A DNA stretch of 39,829 bases from Candidatus Zixiibacteriota bacterium (lineage in GTDB: Bacteria; Zixibacteria; MSB-5A5; UM-FILTER-46-8): assembly GCA_014730345.1 (NCBI GenBank), contig WJIJ01000022.1, positions 1 through 39,829 on the forward strand, read 5' to 3'. Shown piece after piece: positions 16,429-24,966 of the stretch (position 1 is the stretch's first letter; the number at the start of each line of letters is the position of its first letter). The notes below the pieces were generated by a model. That model saw only the letters and a program-made list of their open reading frames with translations, searched no databases and was not told the DNA's origin. Both the position numbers and the translations under genes were made by a program.

Positions 16429-18246
16429 ATGAAAAGAATCACCGTATTTTTTATTATAACAGCCTTACTTTATACAGTACCGGCTATAGCCCAGGGCTTG
16501 AAGATACATTGCATTAATGTCGGCCAGGGCGACGCTACTCTCATAGAATCACCATCAGGTAAGAGGATGCTTGTTGACAACGGTCCTTACTACAATGTAA
16601 ACGAGCTGACTTCATATCTTAACGGCCTGGGAGTAAACCATATCGATTGGATGGTAATTACCCACTATCACGCCGACCATATCGGCGGAACCAATACGCT
16701 TTTCCAGCAGGGCTATGATATCGACGCGGTTTATGACCGTGGAAGCGAATATTGCGGAACAACTTATGACGTTTATTATGAACCGGTGGTGTATGGTCTG
16801 CGGAATACGGCCGAGGACGGCGATGTTTTCGATTTTGGCGACGGCGTTACCGCGAGAGTAGTTTCTGTAAACGGAAATGGTATCCTGTACCCGGAATTTA
16901 TCGATCATGAATGCGATTCCAACCGGCCGAACAATGAAAACGACTTCAGCGTGGCCATGGTTATTAATTACGGCGAGTTCGATTTTTTCGTGGGAGGGGA
17001 CTTATCTGGAAGAAATACCAGCACTTATACCGATATCGAAACAACCGTTGCCAATGAAGTCGGTGATTTGGAAGTTTATCGCGTCAACCACCATGGCTCC
17101 TACGCGAGTTCCAACCAGTTCTTCCTTACAGTAACCGATCCTGAAGTATCGGTTATTTCCTGCGGCGATAACAATTACGGCCATCCCCATGAGGAAACCC
17201 TGGATCGGCTGAGGGCTACATCGGTTATATACCAGACGGCTGATGAAAATGGTGTGCCCGTTGATAATGATATTGTTATTATTTCAGACGGCAGTCCCTG
17301 TTATACCGTTAATGATGACCCATACTTGATTTATAACGCCAATGAGACTCCTATAGCCGATATCCAGAATAATTTCCGCGAGTATGAAGGCCGTATGGTT
17401 AAAATCTCCGGCATAGTTACCTATTCCGAGCCGCTGTGGGATACCCTTTCCAGCAATATTTATATACAGGACAGCTCCGGCGCGGGGATGAATGTTTATG
17501 TTGACAGCCTGGTCGCGGATTTCGAGGCTTATAATGAAATTTCGGTTATGGGTATTGTCAGCGATGACCGCGGTGTAACCCGAATTTCGCCTGTAAGTTA
17601 TGACTCCCTCATCTCGGTTGATAACGAATTACCCGATGGCTTTCAGCTTTCCACAAATGAAATCAACAATCCCCAGTATGAAGGGACCCGCTTGTTTACT
17701 AACGGTACGGTGGTGAATATCGAGGAACTCCGCATCGGAACCAGTATTACCGTAGATGATGGCAGCGGTCCCTGTACAGGGCTTAAATCGATTTTCAACG
17801 AACTGGATGTATCCTGGGTGGAAGTGGGCGACGAGATATTTCTGGAAGGAGCCCTTAATATAATAGCCGGCGATTATGATACAGCTTATGCCGTTTTGCT
17901 CGGTACCGGGGATGATATCGGTATTTATACCGGAATCGAAGGCGAAGCCGGCGGCACAATGCCTCAATTGATTGCTCTTTATCCCAATTATCCCAATCCA
18001 TTCAACAACAGTACAACGATATCTTTCGCGTTGAACTCAACGGACGCGGGTATGAACGGACAGCATGTCCGTATCGATATTTACAATATCTTCGGTCAAC
18101 ACGTAGATACACCTCTAAATGAATTCATGCCGATTGGTACATATAATATAGTCTATGAAATGGATGAGATGCCCTCAGGCGTTTATTTCTATCGCCTGCA
18201 GGCGGGGGACAAGTCAGCAACCCGCAAGATGATACTCCTCAAATAA
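16429..18246 (+). CDS. secreted metallo-beta-lactamase-fold protein (ComEC-like) with OB-fold region and T9SS sorting domain
   Basis: A 605-aa exported protein. I chose the ATG at 16429 because MKRITVFFIITALLYTVPA forms a signal peptide there and CAGGGA precedes it; an in-frame ATG at 16369 adds 20 residues that do not look like a signal. Residues ~23-300 are an MBL hydrolase like the C-terminal domain of ComEC: INVGQGDATLIE, the metal motif THYHADHIGG (His79, His81, Asp83, His84), then FFVGGDL and VNHHGSYASSN. Residues ~315-510 hold two OB-fold-like segments (YEGRMVKISGIVTY and SITVDDGSGPC). The last ~85 residues are a type A T9SS C-terminal domain (YPNYPNPFNNSTTISF to ATRKMILLK). Extracellular nuclease or phosphoesterase activity is plausible but the substrate is unproven. 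Confidence 0.9.
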   Translation: MKRITVFFIITALLYTVPAIAQGLKIHCINVGQGDATLIESPSGKRMLVDNGPYYNVNELTSYLNGLGVNHIDWMVITHYHADHIGGTNTLFQQGYDIDAVYDRGSEYCGTTYDVYYEPVVYGLRNTAEDGDVFDFGDGVTARVVSVNGNGILYPEFIDHECDSNRPNNENDFSVAMVINYGEFDFFVGGDLSGRNTSTYTDIETTVANEVGDLEVYRVNHHGSYASSNQFFLTVTDPEVSVISCGDNNYGHPHEETLDRLRATSVIYQTADENGVPVDNDIVIISDGSPCYTVNDDPYLIYNANETPIADIQNNFREYEGRMVKISGIVTYSEPLWDTLSSNIYIQDSSGAGMNVYVDSLVADFEAYNEISVMGIVSDDRGVTRISPVSYDSLISVDNELPDGFQLSTNEINNPQYEGTRLFTNGTVVNIEELRIGTSITVDDGSGPCTGLKSIFNELDVSWVEVGDEIFLEGALNIIAGDYDTAYAVLLGTGDDIGIYTGIEGEAGGTMPQLIALYPNYPNPFNNSTTISFALNSTDAGMNGQHVRIDIYNIFGQHVDTPLNEFMPIGTYNIVYEMDEMPSGVYFYRLQAGDKSATRKMILLK

Positions 18247-18257
18247 ATAAATTTATA

Positions 18258-18340
18258 TCATTCCCGCGAAGGCGACTGTTGAAAAACGTGGGCGTGTGGC
18301 ATGTTCTTGAATCCGCCGGGGCGGACTCGAGTACATACCA
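18258..18340. repeat. dispersed-repeat-like element with a long imperfect hairpin
   Basis: Just after the MBL gene, TCATTCCCGCGAAGGCG (18258-18274) resembles the reverse complement of the last bases of the window. It is followed by an imperfect inverted repeat: arms 18297-18317 and 18320-18340, about 17 of 21 positions pairing across a 2-nt loop (core ATCCGCC/GGCGGA). No run of T follows, so it is not a standard terminator. It looks like a non-coding palindromic repeat of the kind scattered in FCB genomes. Confidence 0.5.
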
Positions 18341-18380
18341 CCCATTTTAATACTATTTCATCAAGCCCAGTAACAGTAAC

Positions 18381-18746
18381 TCAAACAGGTATCCTTTTGA
18401 AATAATCTACAGCTTCCTGCTGAAGCAGTACCCATAGTGTGTATATCCCAATAGCGGTTCCAATAGGGATTTCTATTAAGCTTATGACACCAAGGACCAA
18501 AACCAGAATCCGCGACCACCCCCACCGCTTGAGCAGACCGATTCCGCCAATGATTTCTATGGCGGAGGTTACGATAAAAAACAGGCCTATAATCAAACCT
18601 ACCGTCCCGGTTATAAATATTGCTTCTTCATCCCCGGAAATCATCCCTGCTCCGGCTATTACCCAGAAAACTATAATGCCGGTTACTATCCCCAGTATTC
18701 CGAAGGCGATATAGATTACTCCCAAAGCGGTAATATGTTTTTCCAT
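18381..18746 (-). CDS. small four-helix membrane protein of unknown function, 121 aa
   Basis: Four hydrophobic helices fill nearly the whole protein. The first starts MEKHITALGVIYIAFGILG, the second is around FITGTVGLIIGLFFIVTSAI, then IGGIGLLKRWGWSRILVLVLGV, and the last is IPIGTAIGIYTLWVLL before a short polar tail. I use the ATG at 18746, which has GGAGG 10 nt upstream, rather than the ATG at 18785, where only AGGA abuts the codon. Similar small proteins with GLLKR.W.RIL motifs are common in FCB genomes without known function. Gene stands alone between two minus-strand neighbours. Confidence 0.75.
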   Translation of the reverse strand: MEKHITALGVIYIAFGILGIVTGIIVFWVIAGAGMISGDEEAIFITGTVGLIIGLFFIVTSAIEIIGGIGLLKRWGWSRILVLVLGVISLIEIPIGTAIGIYTLWVLLQQEAVDYFKRIPV

Positions 18747-18854
18747 CCGGCGGTTTCCTCCAAAAAGGCGGTGTAAGTTTTCCATTCCTTGCGTTACAGG
18801 ATTGCTCCGGGCACAGCTTAGGGTAGTCGTGCCCGGTTTAACATTAAATCTGTA

Positions 18855-19220
18855 CTACTTCAAAGTCTTCATGATCACATCGCCGAGTTCAGCGGGATCG
18901 GCGAACTTGTAATCTACTCCGGTTTCTTCAACGTGCTTCTTGGCGCTTTCCTGCAAGTCTTTGGGAACGATAAAGATAATGGGGATCTTGTTGACCTTGA
19001 CGGCGGTCAGCATATCGGTCATTGAATATGCCGGGGTAACCGGAATGAATTTGTGCAGGTACCCGATGACCACATCAATATTATCTGCTTTGCTCAGGTG
19101 GGTGATGTTTTTGCCATGCCCGTCCCATCCATTGGAAAGCGGGATTGTCTCATGTCCGCCGAGAAATAGCTGGGTTAAAACTTCCGAGTTAGTACCTTCG
19201 AGATAACCAACGGTTTTCAT
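18855..19220 (-). CDS. small soluble protein of unknown function, 121 aa
   Basis: Not recognised. It has no signal peptide or transmembrane segment. Alternating strand and helix patterns (NIDVVIGYLHKF, KVNKIPIIFIVPK, VDYKFADPAELGDVIMKTLK) suggest a small alpha/beta, perhaps Rossmann- or receiver-like, domain. No conserved catalytic residues stand out. GGAGG lies 6 nt before the ATG at 19220, so translation is likely. It is separated by about 108 bp from the four-helix protein downstream and 134 bp from the M16 gene upstream, so it may be its own unit. Confidence 0.75.
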   Translation of the reverse strand: MKTVGYLEGTNSEVLTQLFLGGHETIPLSNGWDGHGKNITHLSKADNIDVVIGYLHKFIPVTPAYSMTDMLTAVKVNKIPIIFIVPKDLQESAKKHVEETGVDYKFADPAELGDVIMKTLK

Positions 19221-19354
19221 AAATCCTCCATGAGATAAAATTATAGCTTATAAGAACATAATGGTATCCATAAATACGCGCTGTTTAATAGTACACAAAA
19301 ACCGTCAACATTGCAAGGATTATCTCAATTGAGTACAGCCTTCCGTCAATCATC

Positions 19355-20689
19355 TTATTTCTTGCCAACCGTTGTTAATACATAATTATCTTCCGGAAGA
19401 TATTTCTCGGCAACCAACTGCACTTCCCTGGTGGTTACCGCCCGCAGGTCGTTGATCAGTTCATCCCAATGCTGGTAGCCGGCGCCGTAATACTCGTAAA
19501 CTGCCATATAGTATGCCTGGTTGGCGCGGGTGAGGTTCCGGGTCAGCATACTTCCCCAGAGATTGTTGGTTGTATTAATTCGCTCTTCCGATGTGATTCC
19601 CTCGGCGCGAATTTTGCTTATCTCGCCTTTGATGCCATTAAGCGCTTTATCCAAATTCTTGTAACCCGTGCCCATGGTGCATAGAAACATTCCAAATCCC
19701 GGGTACGCGCCCATTCCGCTTCCAACCGAGTAAGCCAGCCCCTCTTCCTCGCGGAGTTCCAGCTTTAAGCGGGTAGATAACGCCGCGCTGGCGATTTGCA
19801 GGGCGGGAAAATCGGGGTCGGCGATTCCGGGAGTGATGTTGCCCATATAGATATAAACCTGGTCTTTGTCCATCTGCTGGTGAGATTTAACGGTTGCCTT
19901 TACCGGAGACGGCTTCGGATACTCAGGGTAATCGAAACCGGATTTTTCCATATCGCTGAAAGCGGTTGAAATCATCTCGTAGCATCGCTCGGTGGGCAAG
20001 TTGGTAACCACGGCTATGACCATGTTTTCCGGAGCGTACATCTTTTTATGGTGTTGTACGAGGTCATCGCGGTTTATCATCCCGATAGTCCTCGGGTTTC
20101 CAAGGATAGTTTTCTCGTAAGGGGTATCGTGGAAAAGCTCTTTGTAAAAAAGATCGCGGGCGTTTTTGTAAGTTGAGCCGCTGTTCATTCCCAGGATGCC
20201 CATAATCTGCCCGCGGACCTCCTCAATTTTATTCTCTGGAAATGCGGGGCGACGGATTATCTCTGCCAGGAGTTCAATGGCGCCGTCGGCATATTCATCT
20301 ATTGTCTCCATCTTGATAAAGGCGAAAGAACGGGTAGTATAGCGGTCATCGTATGGTATGTATGGATTATCATATAACGTGAGTTGCATGCCATGCATAT
20401 CCATCTTCCGGCTCAACTCGGCGCCGCTGTAATTCTCGGTGCCTTTTGTCAACATACGGTTTACGAATTCGCTTATGCCGGTTTTCATGGGTGGTTCGAT
20501 TACACTCCTGCCCTTGCTTAAAACGCACGCGGCGAATACTTTGCTGTCGGGGTTGCTCTTTATCAAAACGGTAAGTCCATTGGGAAGGACTTCTTTTTTA
20601 TAGATGTTCTGGGCTTCTCCCCACATGGGAGTAAATGCCATTATACCCGCTATTGTTAAGACTATTATCGACATTGTTAATTTTTTCAT
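19355..20689 (-). CDS. M16-family peptidase-like protein, inactive subunit
   Basis: A 444-aa exported protein (signal peptide ~1-26) with the two-domain M16B fold (EVLPNGLTVLIKSN start, PYEKTILGNPRTIGMINRDDL, YAPENMVIAVV, EEGLAYSVGSGMG). The zinc motif HxxEH is missing: the aligned stretch is GISEFVNRML near residues 71-80, where both His and the Glu are replaced (Glu, Asn, Arg). In bacteria and mitochondria such partners pair with an active M16 subunit and supply substrate-binding residues. The active partner is the gene directly upstream, whose stop lies 12 bp before this start. Together they should form a periplasmic or envelope heterodimeric protease. A GGAGAGAG ribosome site precedes the ATG. 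Confidence 0.9.
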   Translation of the reverse strand: MKKLTMSIIVLTIAGIMAFTPMWGEAQNIYKKEVLPNGLTVLIKSNPDSKVFAACVLSKGRSVIEPPMKTGISEFVNRMLTKGTENYSGAELSRKMDMHGMQLTLYDNPYIPYDDRYTTRSFAFIKMETIDEYADGAIELLAEIIRRPAFPENKIEEVRGQIMGILGMNSGSTYKNARDLFYKELFHDTPYEKTILGNPRTIGMINRDDLVQHHKKMYAPENMVIAVVTNLPTERCYEMISTAFSDMEKSGFDYPEYPKPSPVKATVKSHQQMDKDQVYIYMGNITPGIADPDFPALQIASAALSTRLKLELREEEGLAYSVGSGMGAYPGFGMFLCTMGTGYKNLDKALNGIKGEISKIRAEGITSEERINTTNNLWGSMLTRNLTRANQAYYMAVYEYYGAGYQHWDELINDLRAVTTREVQLVAEKYLPEDNYVLTTVGKK

Positions 20690-20701
20690 TTTTCTCTCTC
20701 C

Positions 20702-22051
20702 TTAGCCCACGTTTTCCGGAACCACCGCGGCGGCGATATAATGTATATCCGAGTAGTATTTGCCCGCCGCGTTTTTAATCGCTTCGGGGGTGACCGAACT
20801 TAGATTATTTACGTAACCGGCGACAAAATCATATCCTCCCGCCGCCAGTAAAGCTGATTTCATTATGCCCCAGTAATGAAGCCTTTCCTCCAGTAAATAT
20901 TCATCGACTTTCGCCTTAACGATGAACCTCTGCAATTCCTCGGGATCTATCTCCGACTGCCCCATTCTCTGGAGAACCGCTTTTATACGGTTAATTATCT
21001 CGTCGATACGAGCCGGGTCATCGGTCATAACCGAAACGATTAAATTAGTGAATTCCTTTTTAGTGTCGAGGTATATGGAAACCGATTGAACCAATGGTTC
21101 TTCGCCGCCCTTAAGTTCGCGGTAGAGGGGCGATGTTTCCTCGTCGCCCAGGTAATTCACCATCATATCGAATGCATAATAATCGGCATCCTCGTGTTGA
21201 GGGGCGGGAAAAGCAATATTGAGATAGGTTACCCTGGTTTCCGCGGTTTTATAGTGTACCGAATCCTGCGCGGGAAATTCATACTTCACATCGACCTGCA
21301 TACCGGCGTCGCCTCGTTCTCTTTCGCCGAAATATGTCTCGTAAAGGGCTATCATCGAATCCGGGTCGAAATCGCCGATGGCTATTCCCAGCATTTTATC
21401 GGGCGTGTACTGGGATTTGTAGTAATCTACCACTGCCTGGCGGGAAACTTCTTCTATGGTTTTGGGGCTTCCCAGTACCGTCCGTTCATAAGGCGTACCC
21501 GCGTAAAACACGCTGTCGGTGAAAATATCAGCCTGGTAACCGATATTGTCATAATTCATCCAGATTTCCTCGGTAACCACTTTTCGCTCCTTCTCGAATT
21601 CATCCTCCGGGAAAATCGATCCGAAAAGCTGGTCTGACTGGACATCGAGACCGTATTCGATAAATTCCGAGGGCATCAATATCATGTAGGTAGTGGCATC
21701 CTTGCGGGTGAAAGCGTTTATGTAGCCGCCGTGGTTTTTAATTCCCTCGTTGATTTCAATACGGGATTTGGTGGCGGTGCCGTCGAAATTAAGATGTTCC
21801 AACAGGTGGGTGAACCCGTTGGTCTGGTCGTTTTCGAATTTACTTCCGGCTTCAACCATCACTATCGAAGTAATCATTGGAGACGCGTGGTTTTCATTGA
21901 GAATCAGCCTGAAACCGTTGCTGAATGTTTTTTCCACGATTTTCTTTTCTACGGTTCCTGTGCCGCATCCGGAGAGATAAATCCCGAAACCGGTTACGAT
22001 GAACGCGATGAGCAGAATGGGGAATAGCTGTATGATCCGTTTATTCATCAT
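20702..22051 (-). CDS. M16-family zinc metallopeptidase, active subunit, lipoprotein
   Basis: A 449-aa M16B peptidase. The inverted zinc motif HLLEH is at residues 82-86 (TNGFTHLLEHLNFDGT), and the third ligand Glu162 in VTEEIWMN is 76 residues after His86, as the family requires. The N-terminus is a hydrophobic segment ending in a lipobox-like YLSGCG, with Cys29 as the probable lipidated residue. Anchoring to the inner or outer membrane is expected. It cleaves peptides or unfolded proteins in the envelope; the physiological target is unknown. GGAG lies 6 nt before the first of two ATGs. It is the first gene of a two-gene unit with the inactive subunit. Confidence 0.92.
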   Translation of the reverse strand: MMNKRIIQLFPILLIAFIVTGFGIYLSGCGTGTVEKKIVEKTFSNGFRLILNENHASPMITSIVMVEAGSKFENDQTNGFTHLLEHLNFDGTATKSRIEINEGIKNHGGYINAFTRKDATTYMILMPSEFIEYGLDVQSDQLFGSIFPEDEFEKERKVVTEEIWMNYDNIGYQADIFTDSVFYAGTPYERTVLGSPKTIEEVSRQAVVDYYKSQYTPDKMLGIAIGDFDPDSMIALYETYFGERERGDAGMQVDVKYEFPAQDSVHYKTAETRVTYLNIAFPAPQHEDADYYAFDMMVNYLGDEETSPLYRELKGGEEPLVQSVSIYLDTKKEFTNLIVSVMTDDPARIDEIINRIKAVLQRMGQSEIDPEELQRFIVKAKVDEYLLEERLHYWGIMKSALLAAGGYDFVAGYVNNLSSVTPEAIKNAAGKYYSDIHYIAAAVVPENVG

Positions 22052-22193
22052 TATTTACTCCTTAATTTGAACATGATAATTTCCCATATTTATATAACTA
22101 ATAAGGGTTTCATCGAATAACAAAAGTATAACATCATAAGTTAGAACTTGCAAAATCAACTTTTGTTTATTACAAGTCAAGGCTTTATTTTTA

Positions 22194-22221
22194 TTGACAA
22201 GAGCCGAAATTCTACTATATT
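22194..22221 (+). promoter_or_regulatory. candidate sigma-70-type promoter for secDF
   Basis: A perfect TTGACA -35 box (22194-22199) and TATATT (22216-22221) with a 16-bp spacer lie about 50 nt before the secD ATG, in an AT-rich spacer. It is the best promoter match in the window. Confidence 0.6.
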
Positions 22222-22272
22222 GGGGGTTTAATTTGTTTTTAGATAAAGTCAAGATTAAAGGAGTAGTGCCTG

Positions 22273-23937
22273 ATGGGTAAATCACAAGGTTGGAAAATTG
22301 GCCTAATTCTGTTTTTCCTGATAGTCGCCATATATTATATATACCCTTCTGTTAAGTACCACGCGATGAGTTATGAAGAGAAAATGGCTATGCAGGTAGA
22401 GGACCCTGCCGAATTCCAGGCTCTTCAGAACAAGGCCCTCAAGCTTGGATTGGATTTACAGGGCGGTATGCACATGGTGCTTCAGGTGGACAAATCGCAG
22501 TTGACGCCCGAGGAAGCCAAAGACGCCCCCGAGCGTGTTCTGCAAATTATCCGTAATCGAATCGACCAATGGGGCGTATCAGAGCCGTTGATCGCCGAAC
22601 AGGGTGAGAACAGAATAGTAGTCGAGTTACCCGGCCTTCGCGAAACCGAAAGAGCAAAAGAATTAATCGGCAAAACCGCTGTGCTGGAGTTTAAACTCCT
22701 CGCTGAACCGGGGATTCTCGGAGAAACCCTCGATGCCATCGACTCGGTTCTCGCCGCGAAAATCGATGCCGACGAGGGAATCGGGGCTGAAGAGGAAGAA
22801 AGCCAGGAAGTTGTGGATTCCCTTGTGCCCGATGCCGCCGATCTGTTTGCCGAATCCGAAGCTGAGATCCCGGGAGCGGTTGAAGAAGATGATTATTTCA
22901 AGGAAAAACCGTTCACCGCGTTGCTCGATGAAATCGGAGGAAGCGCGGTTTCTGTTGCCGACCAGGAATACCCTACCCTGAAGAAATATCTCAATGATCC
23001 CGATGTGCAGGCTGTAATACCTGATGATATAGAACTTGCGTGGTCCACGCGTACCCGGACTGTCGGGTCTCTGCGCTATCACGACCTTTACGCTTTGAAG
23101 AGCAAAGTGGAGATGACCGGTAAATACCTTACCGATGCCCGGCCTAATTTCGACCAGTTCCGCAAACCTGTGGTTAATTTCCAGTTAACTAAAGAAGGCG
23201 GACGGATTTTCGCCGCGGTAACCGGCGCCAATATCGGCAAACCGCTGGCGATTACTCTTGACGGCAGGGTTGAGTCCGCTCCCGAGATAAAATCCAAGAT
23301 TCGCGATAAAGGGCAGATAACCATGGGTGGCAATGCCACCTTTGAAGAAGCTACCGACCTTGCGGTCGTCCTGCGCGCCGGCGCGCTTCCGGCGCCGGTC
23401 CAGATTATCCAGAACTCGGTAGTCGGCGCCACTCTCGGGCAGGACTCGATTGAAAAAGGAAGGTTCTCGGCTCTACTGGCTTTTATACTGGTAATGGTTT
23501 TCATCCTGATTTATTACCGGGTATCCGGATTTGTTGCCGATTTAGCATTGATTTTAAACGTGTTATTCCTGCTCGCCTGCATGGCCGGTTTGCATGCCAC
23601 ATTGACCATGCCCGGTATCGCCGGTATTATCCTGACGGTAGGTATGTCCATCGACGCAAATGTGCTTATTTTCGAGCGGATACGTGAAGAGCTTCGGACC
23701 GGAAAAACGGTAAAGGCGTCTATCGACGCCGGATACAACCGCGCCTGGCTTACAATTCTCGACTCGAGAATTACCCTGCTGATCACGGCATTGTTCCTGT
23801 TCATGCTCGGTACCGGACCGATTAAAGGATTCGCGGTAACCCTCGCGCTGGGTATTGTAATAAGTATATTTACCGCGTTCTTTACGACCAAGGTTATTTT
23901 TGACATGAGAAAAGGCTATAAGAGCCTTAGCATTTAA
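22273..23937 (+). CDS. secD: protein translocase subunit SecD
   Basis: Inner-membrane RND-type subunit that uses the proton gradient to help pull preproteins through SecYEG. It has an N-terminal membrane helix (~residues 9-26), the P1 start LKLGLDLQGGMHMVLQV, IIRNRIDQWGVSEP and ENRIVVELPGL. The P1-head to membrane transition reads LRAGALPAPVQII and VGATLGQDSIEKG. Five more helices carry the family motif MSIDANVLIFERIREEL. Length is 554 aa. A strongly acidic stretch of about 80 residues (EGIGAEEEESQEVVDSLV and onward) is inserted in the periplasmic P1 domain around residues 150-235, longer than in E. coli SecD. AGGAG precedes the ATG. secF follows after 48 bp. Confidence 0.96.
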   Translation: MGKSQGWKIGLILFFLIVAIYYIYPSVKYHAMSYEEKMAMQVEDPAEFQALQNKALKLGLDLQGGMHMVLQVDKSQLTPEEAKDAPERVLQIIRNRIDQWGVSEPLIAEQGENRIVVELPGLRETERAKELIGKTAVLEFKLLAEPGILGETLDAIDSVLAAKIDADEGIGAEEEESQEVVDSLVPDAADLFAESEAEIPGAVEEDDYFKEKPFTALLDEIGGSAVSVADQEYPTLKKYLNDPDVQAVIPDDIELAWSTRTRTVGSLRYHDLYALKSKVEMTGKYLTDARPNFDQFRKPVVNFQLTKEGGRIFAAVTGANIGKPLAITLDGRVESAPEIKSKIRDKGQITMGGNATFEEATDLAVVLRAGALPAPVQIIQNSVVGATLGQDSIEKGRFSALLAFILVMVFILIYYRVSGFVADLALILNVLFLLACMAGLHATLTMPGIAGIILTVGMSIDANVLIFERIREELRTGKTVKASIDAGYNRAWLTILDSRITLLITALFLFMLGTGPIKGFAVTLALGIVISIFTAFFTTKVIFDMRKGYKSLSI

Positions 23938-23985
23938 GATGGTTTTAGTTTTGAATATAATGGTGCCTGGAAATAAGGAGTATCG

Positions 23986-24921
23986 ATGTTTCAGCTAATT
24001 GGAAAAACAAATATCGATTTCATCGGTAAAAGATATATCGCGTTTGTAATATCGGCGATACTTATAGTAGTCGGTATCGCCTCGGGTATAATGATCTTTG
24101 TGGGCAAAGCGGATCTCGGTATTGATTTCGCCGGGGGCGTGATGATTCGCGGTTCGTTTGAAAAACCGGTCGAAGTTTCCGATATTCGCGATGTAATAAG
24201 CGAAAAAGCAGGGTTAACCGATGCCCAGATAACAGAAATTCAGGGCGAGGAAGTGCCCGAAAATTCATACTTGATTCGTTCCAAGATGCCCGATAACGCT
24301 CCAACCGATTCGCTGTTGGGCGACAGGGTTATCGCGGCGTTGCAGGAGGGAATGCCTCAAAATAAATTCGATATCGAATCTATCGATGATATCGGTCCCG
24401 CGGTTGGCGAAACTCTCCAGGAAAAAGCCCGGTGGGCGATTCTGCTCTCCCTGCTGGGAATCCTTGCCTATATCTGGATACGCTTCGACTTCCGTTTCGC
24501 CGTGGCGGCGACTATAGCTACTTTCCACGATGTCCTGGCAGTGCTGGGGGTCTTCTTCATACTGCAGAAAGAGATAACTCTGCTCGTGGTTACGGCGCTG
24601 TTAACCCTTGCCGGGTATTCGCTGACCGATACAGTGGTGGTTTATGACCGTATTCGCGAAAACCTGAAGCTGTTCAGGAAAAGGTCATCGTTTAAAGACA
24701 CTATTAATACAAGCATCAATGAAGTGCTTTCGCGTACGATCATTACATCACTGACCTCATTTTTGGTAATTTTGGCGCTATTGATTTTTGGGGGCGGCGT
24801 TGTCCGCGATTTTGCCTGGGCCCTGTTCCTGGGTATCCTCGTCGGTACGTACAGCTCCATGTTTGTCGCCAGCCCGATTATCGTGGAATGGGAGAATAGG
24901 GCTCCCAAGCGCTTGAAGTAG
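23986..24921 (+). CDS. secF: protein translocase subunit SecF
   Basis: Partner of SecD, 311 aa, with six membrane helices. It starts with a membrane helix (YIAFVISAILIVVGIASG) and then the SecF signature GIDFAGGVMIRGSF. A short periplasmic domain ends IGPAVGETLQEKARWAIL, and the conserved helix-4 region reads YSLTDTVVVYDRIRENL, followed by NEVLSRTIITSLTSF. The ATG at 23986 has AAGGAG upstream. The gene is 48 bp behind secD and surely co-transcribed. yajC is not adjacent. Confidence 0.96.
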   Translation: MFQLIGKTNIDFIGKRYIAFVISAILIVVGIASGIMIFVGKADLGIDFAGGVMIRGSFEKPVEVSDIRDVISEKAGLTDAQITEIQGEEVPENSYLIRSKMPDNAPTDSLLGDRVIAALQEGMPQNKFDIESIDDIGPAVGETLQEKARWAILLSLLGILAYIWIRFDFRFAVAATIATFHDVLAVLGVFFILQKEITLLVVTALLTLAGYSLTDTVVVYDRIRENLKLFRKRSSFKDTINTSINEVLSRTIITSLTSFLVILALLIFGGGVVRDFAWALFLGILVGTYSSMFVASPIIVEWENRAPKRLK

Positions 24922-24966
24922 TCAATTATTGAGAAATCCCTTTATTGATCGATGGAGATGGTAGCT

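Noticed and set aside
19324-19333. perfect palindrome CTCAATTGAG between the M16 gene and the small unknown protein
   Set aside because: Ten-base palindromes are expected by chance at this rate, there is no second copy, and no T-run to make a terminator.
21086-21637. 183-aa open frame antisense to the M16 lipoprotein
   Set aside because: The opposite strand carries an intact metallopeptidase with its zinc site; this frame is a by-product of codon bias.
22055-22285. 76-aa minus-strand frame in the secD leader
   Set aside because: It spans the AT-rich promoter region of secD and overlaps its start; no ribosome site and no protein-like pattern.
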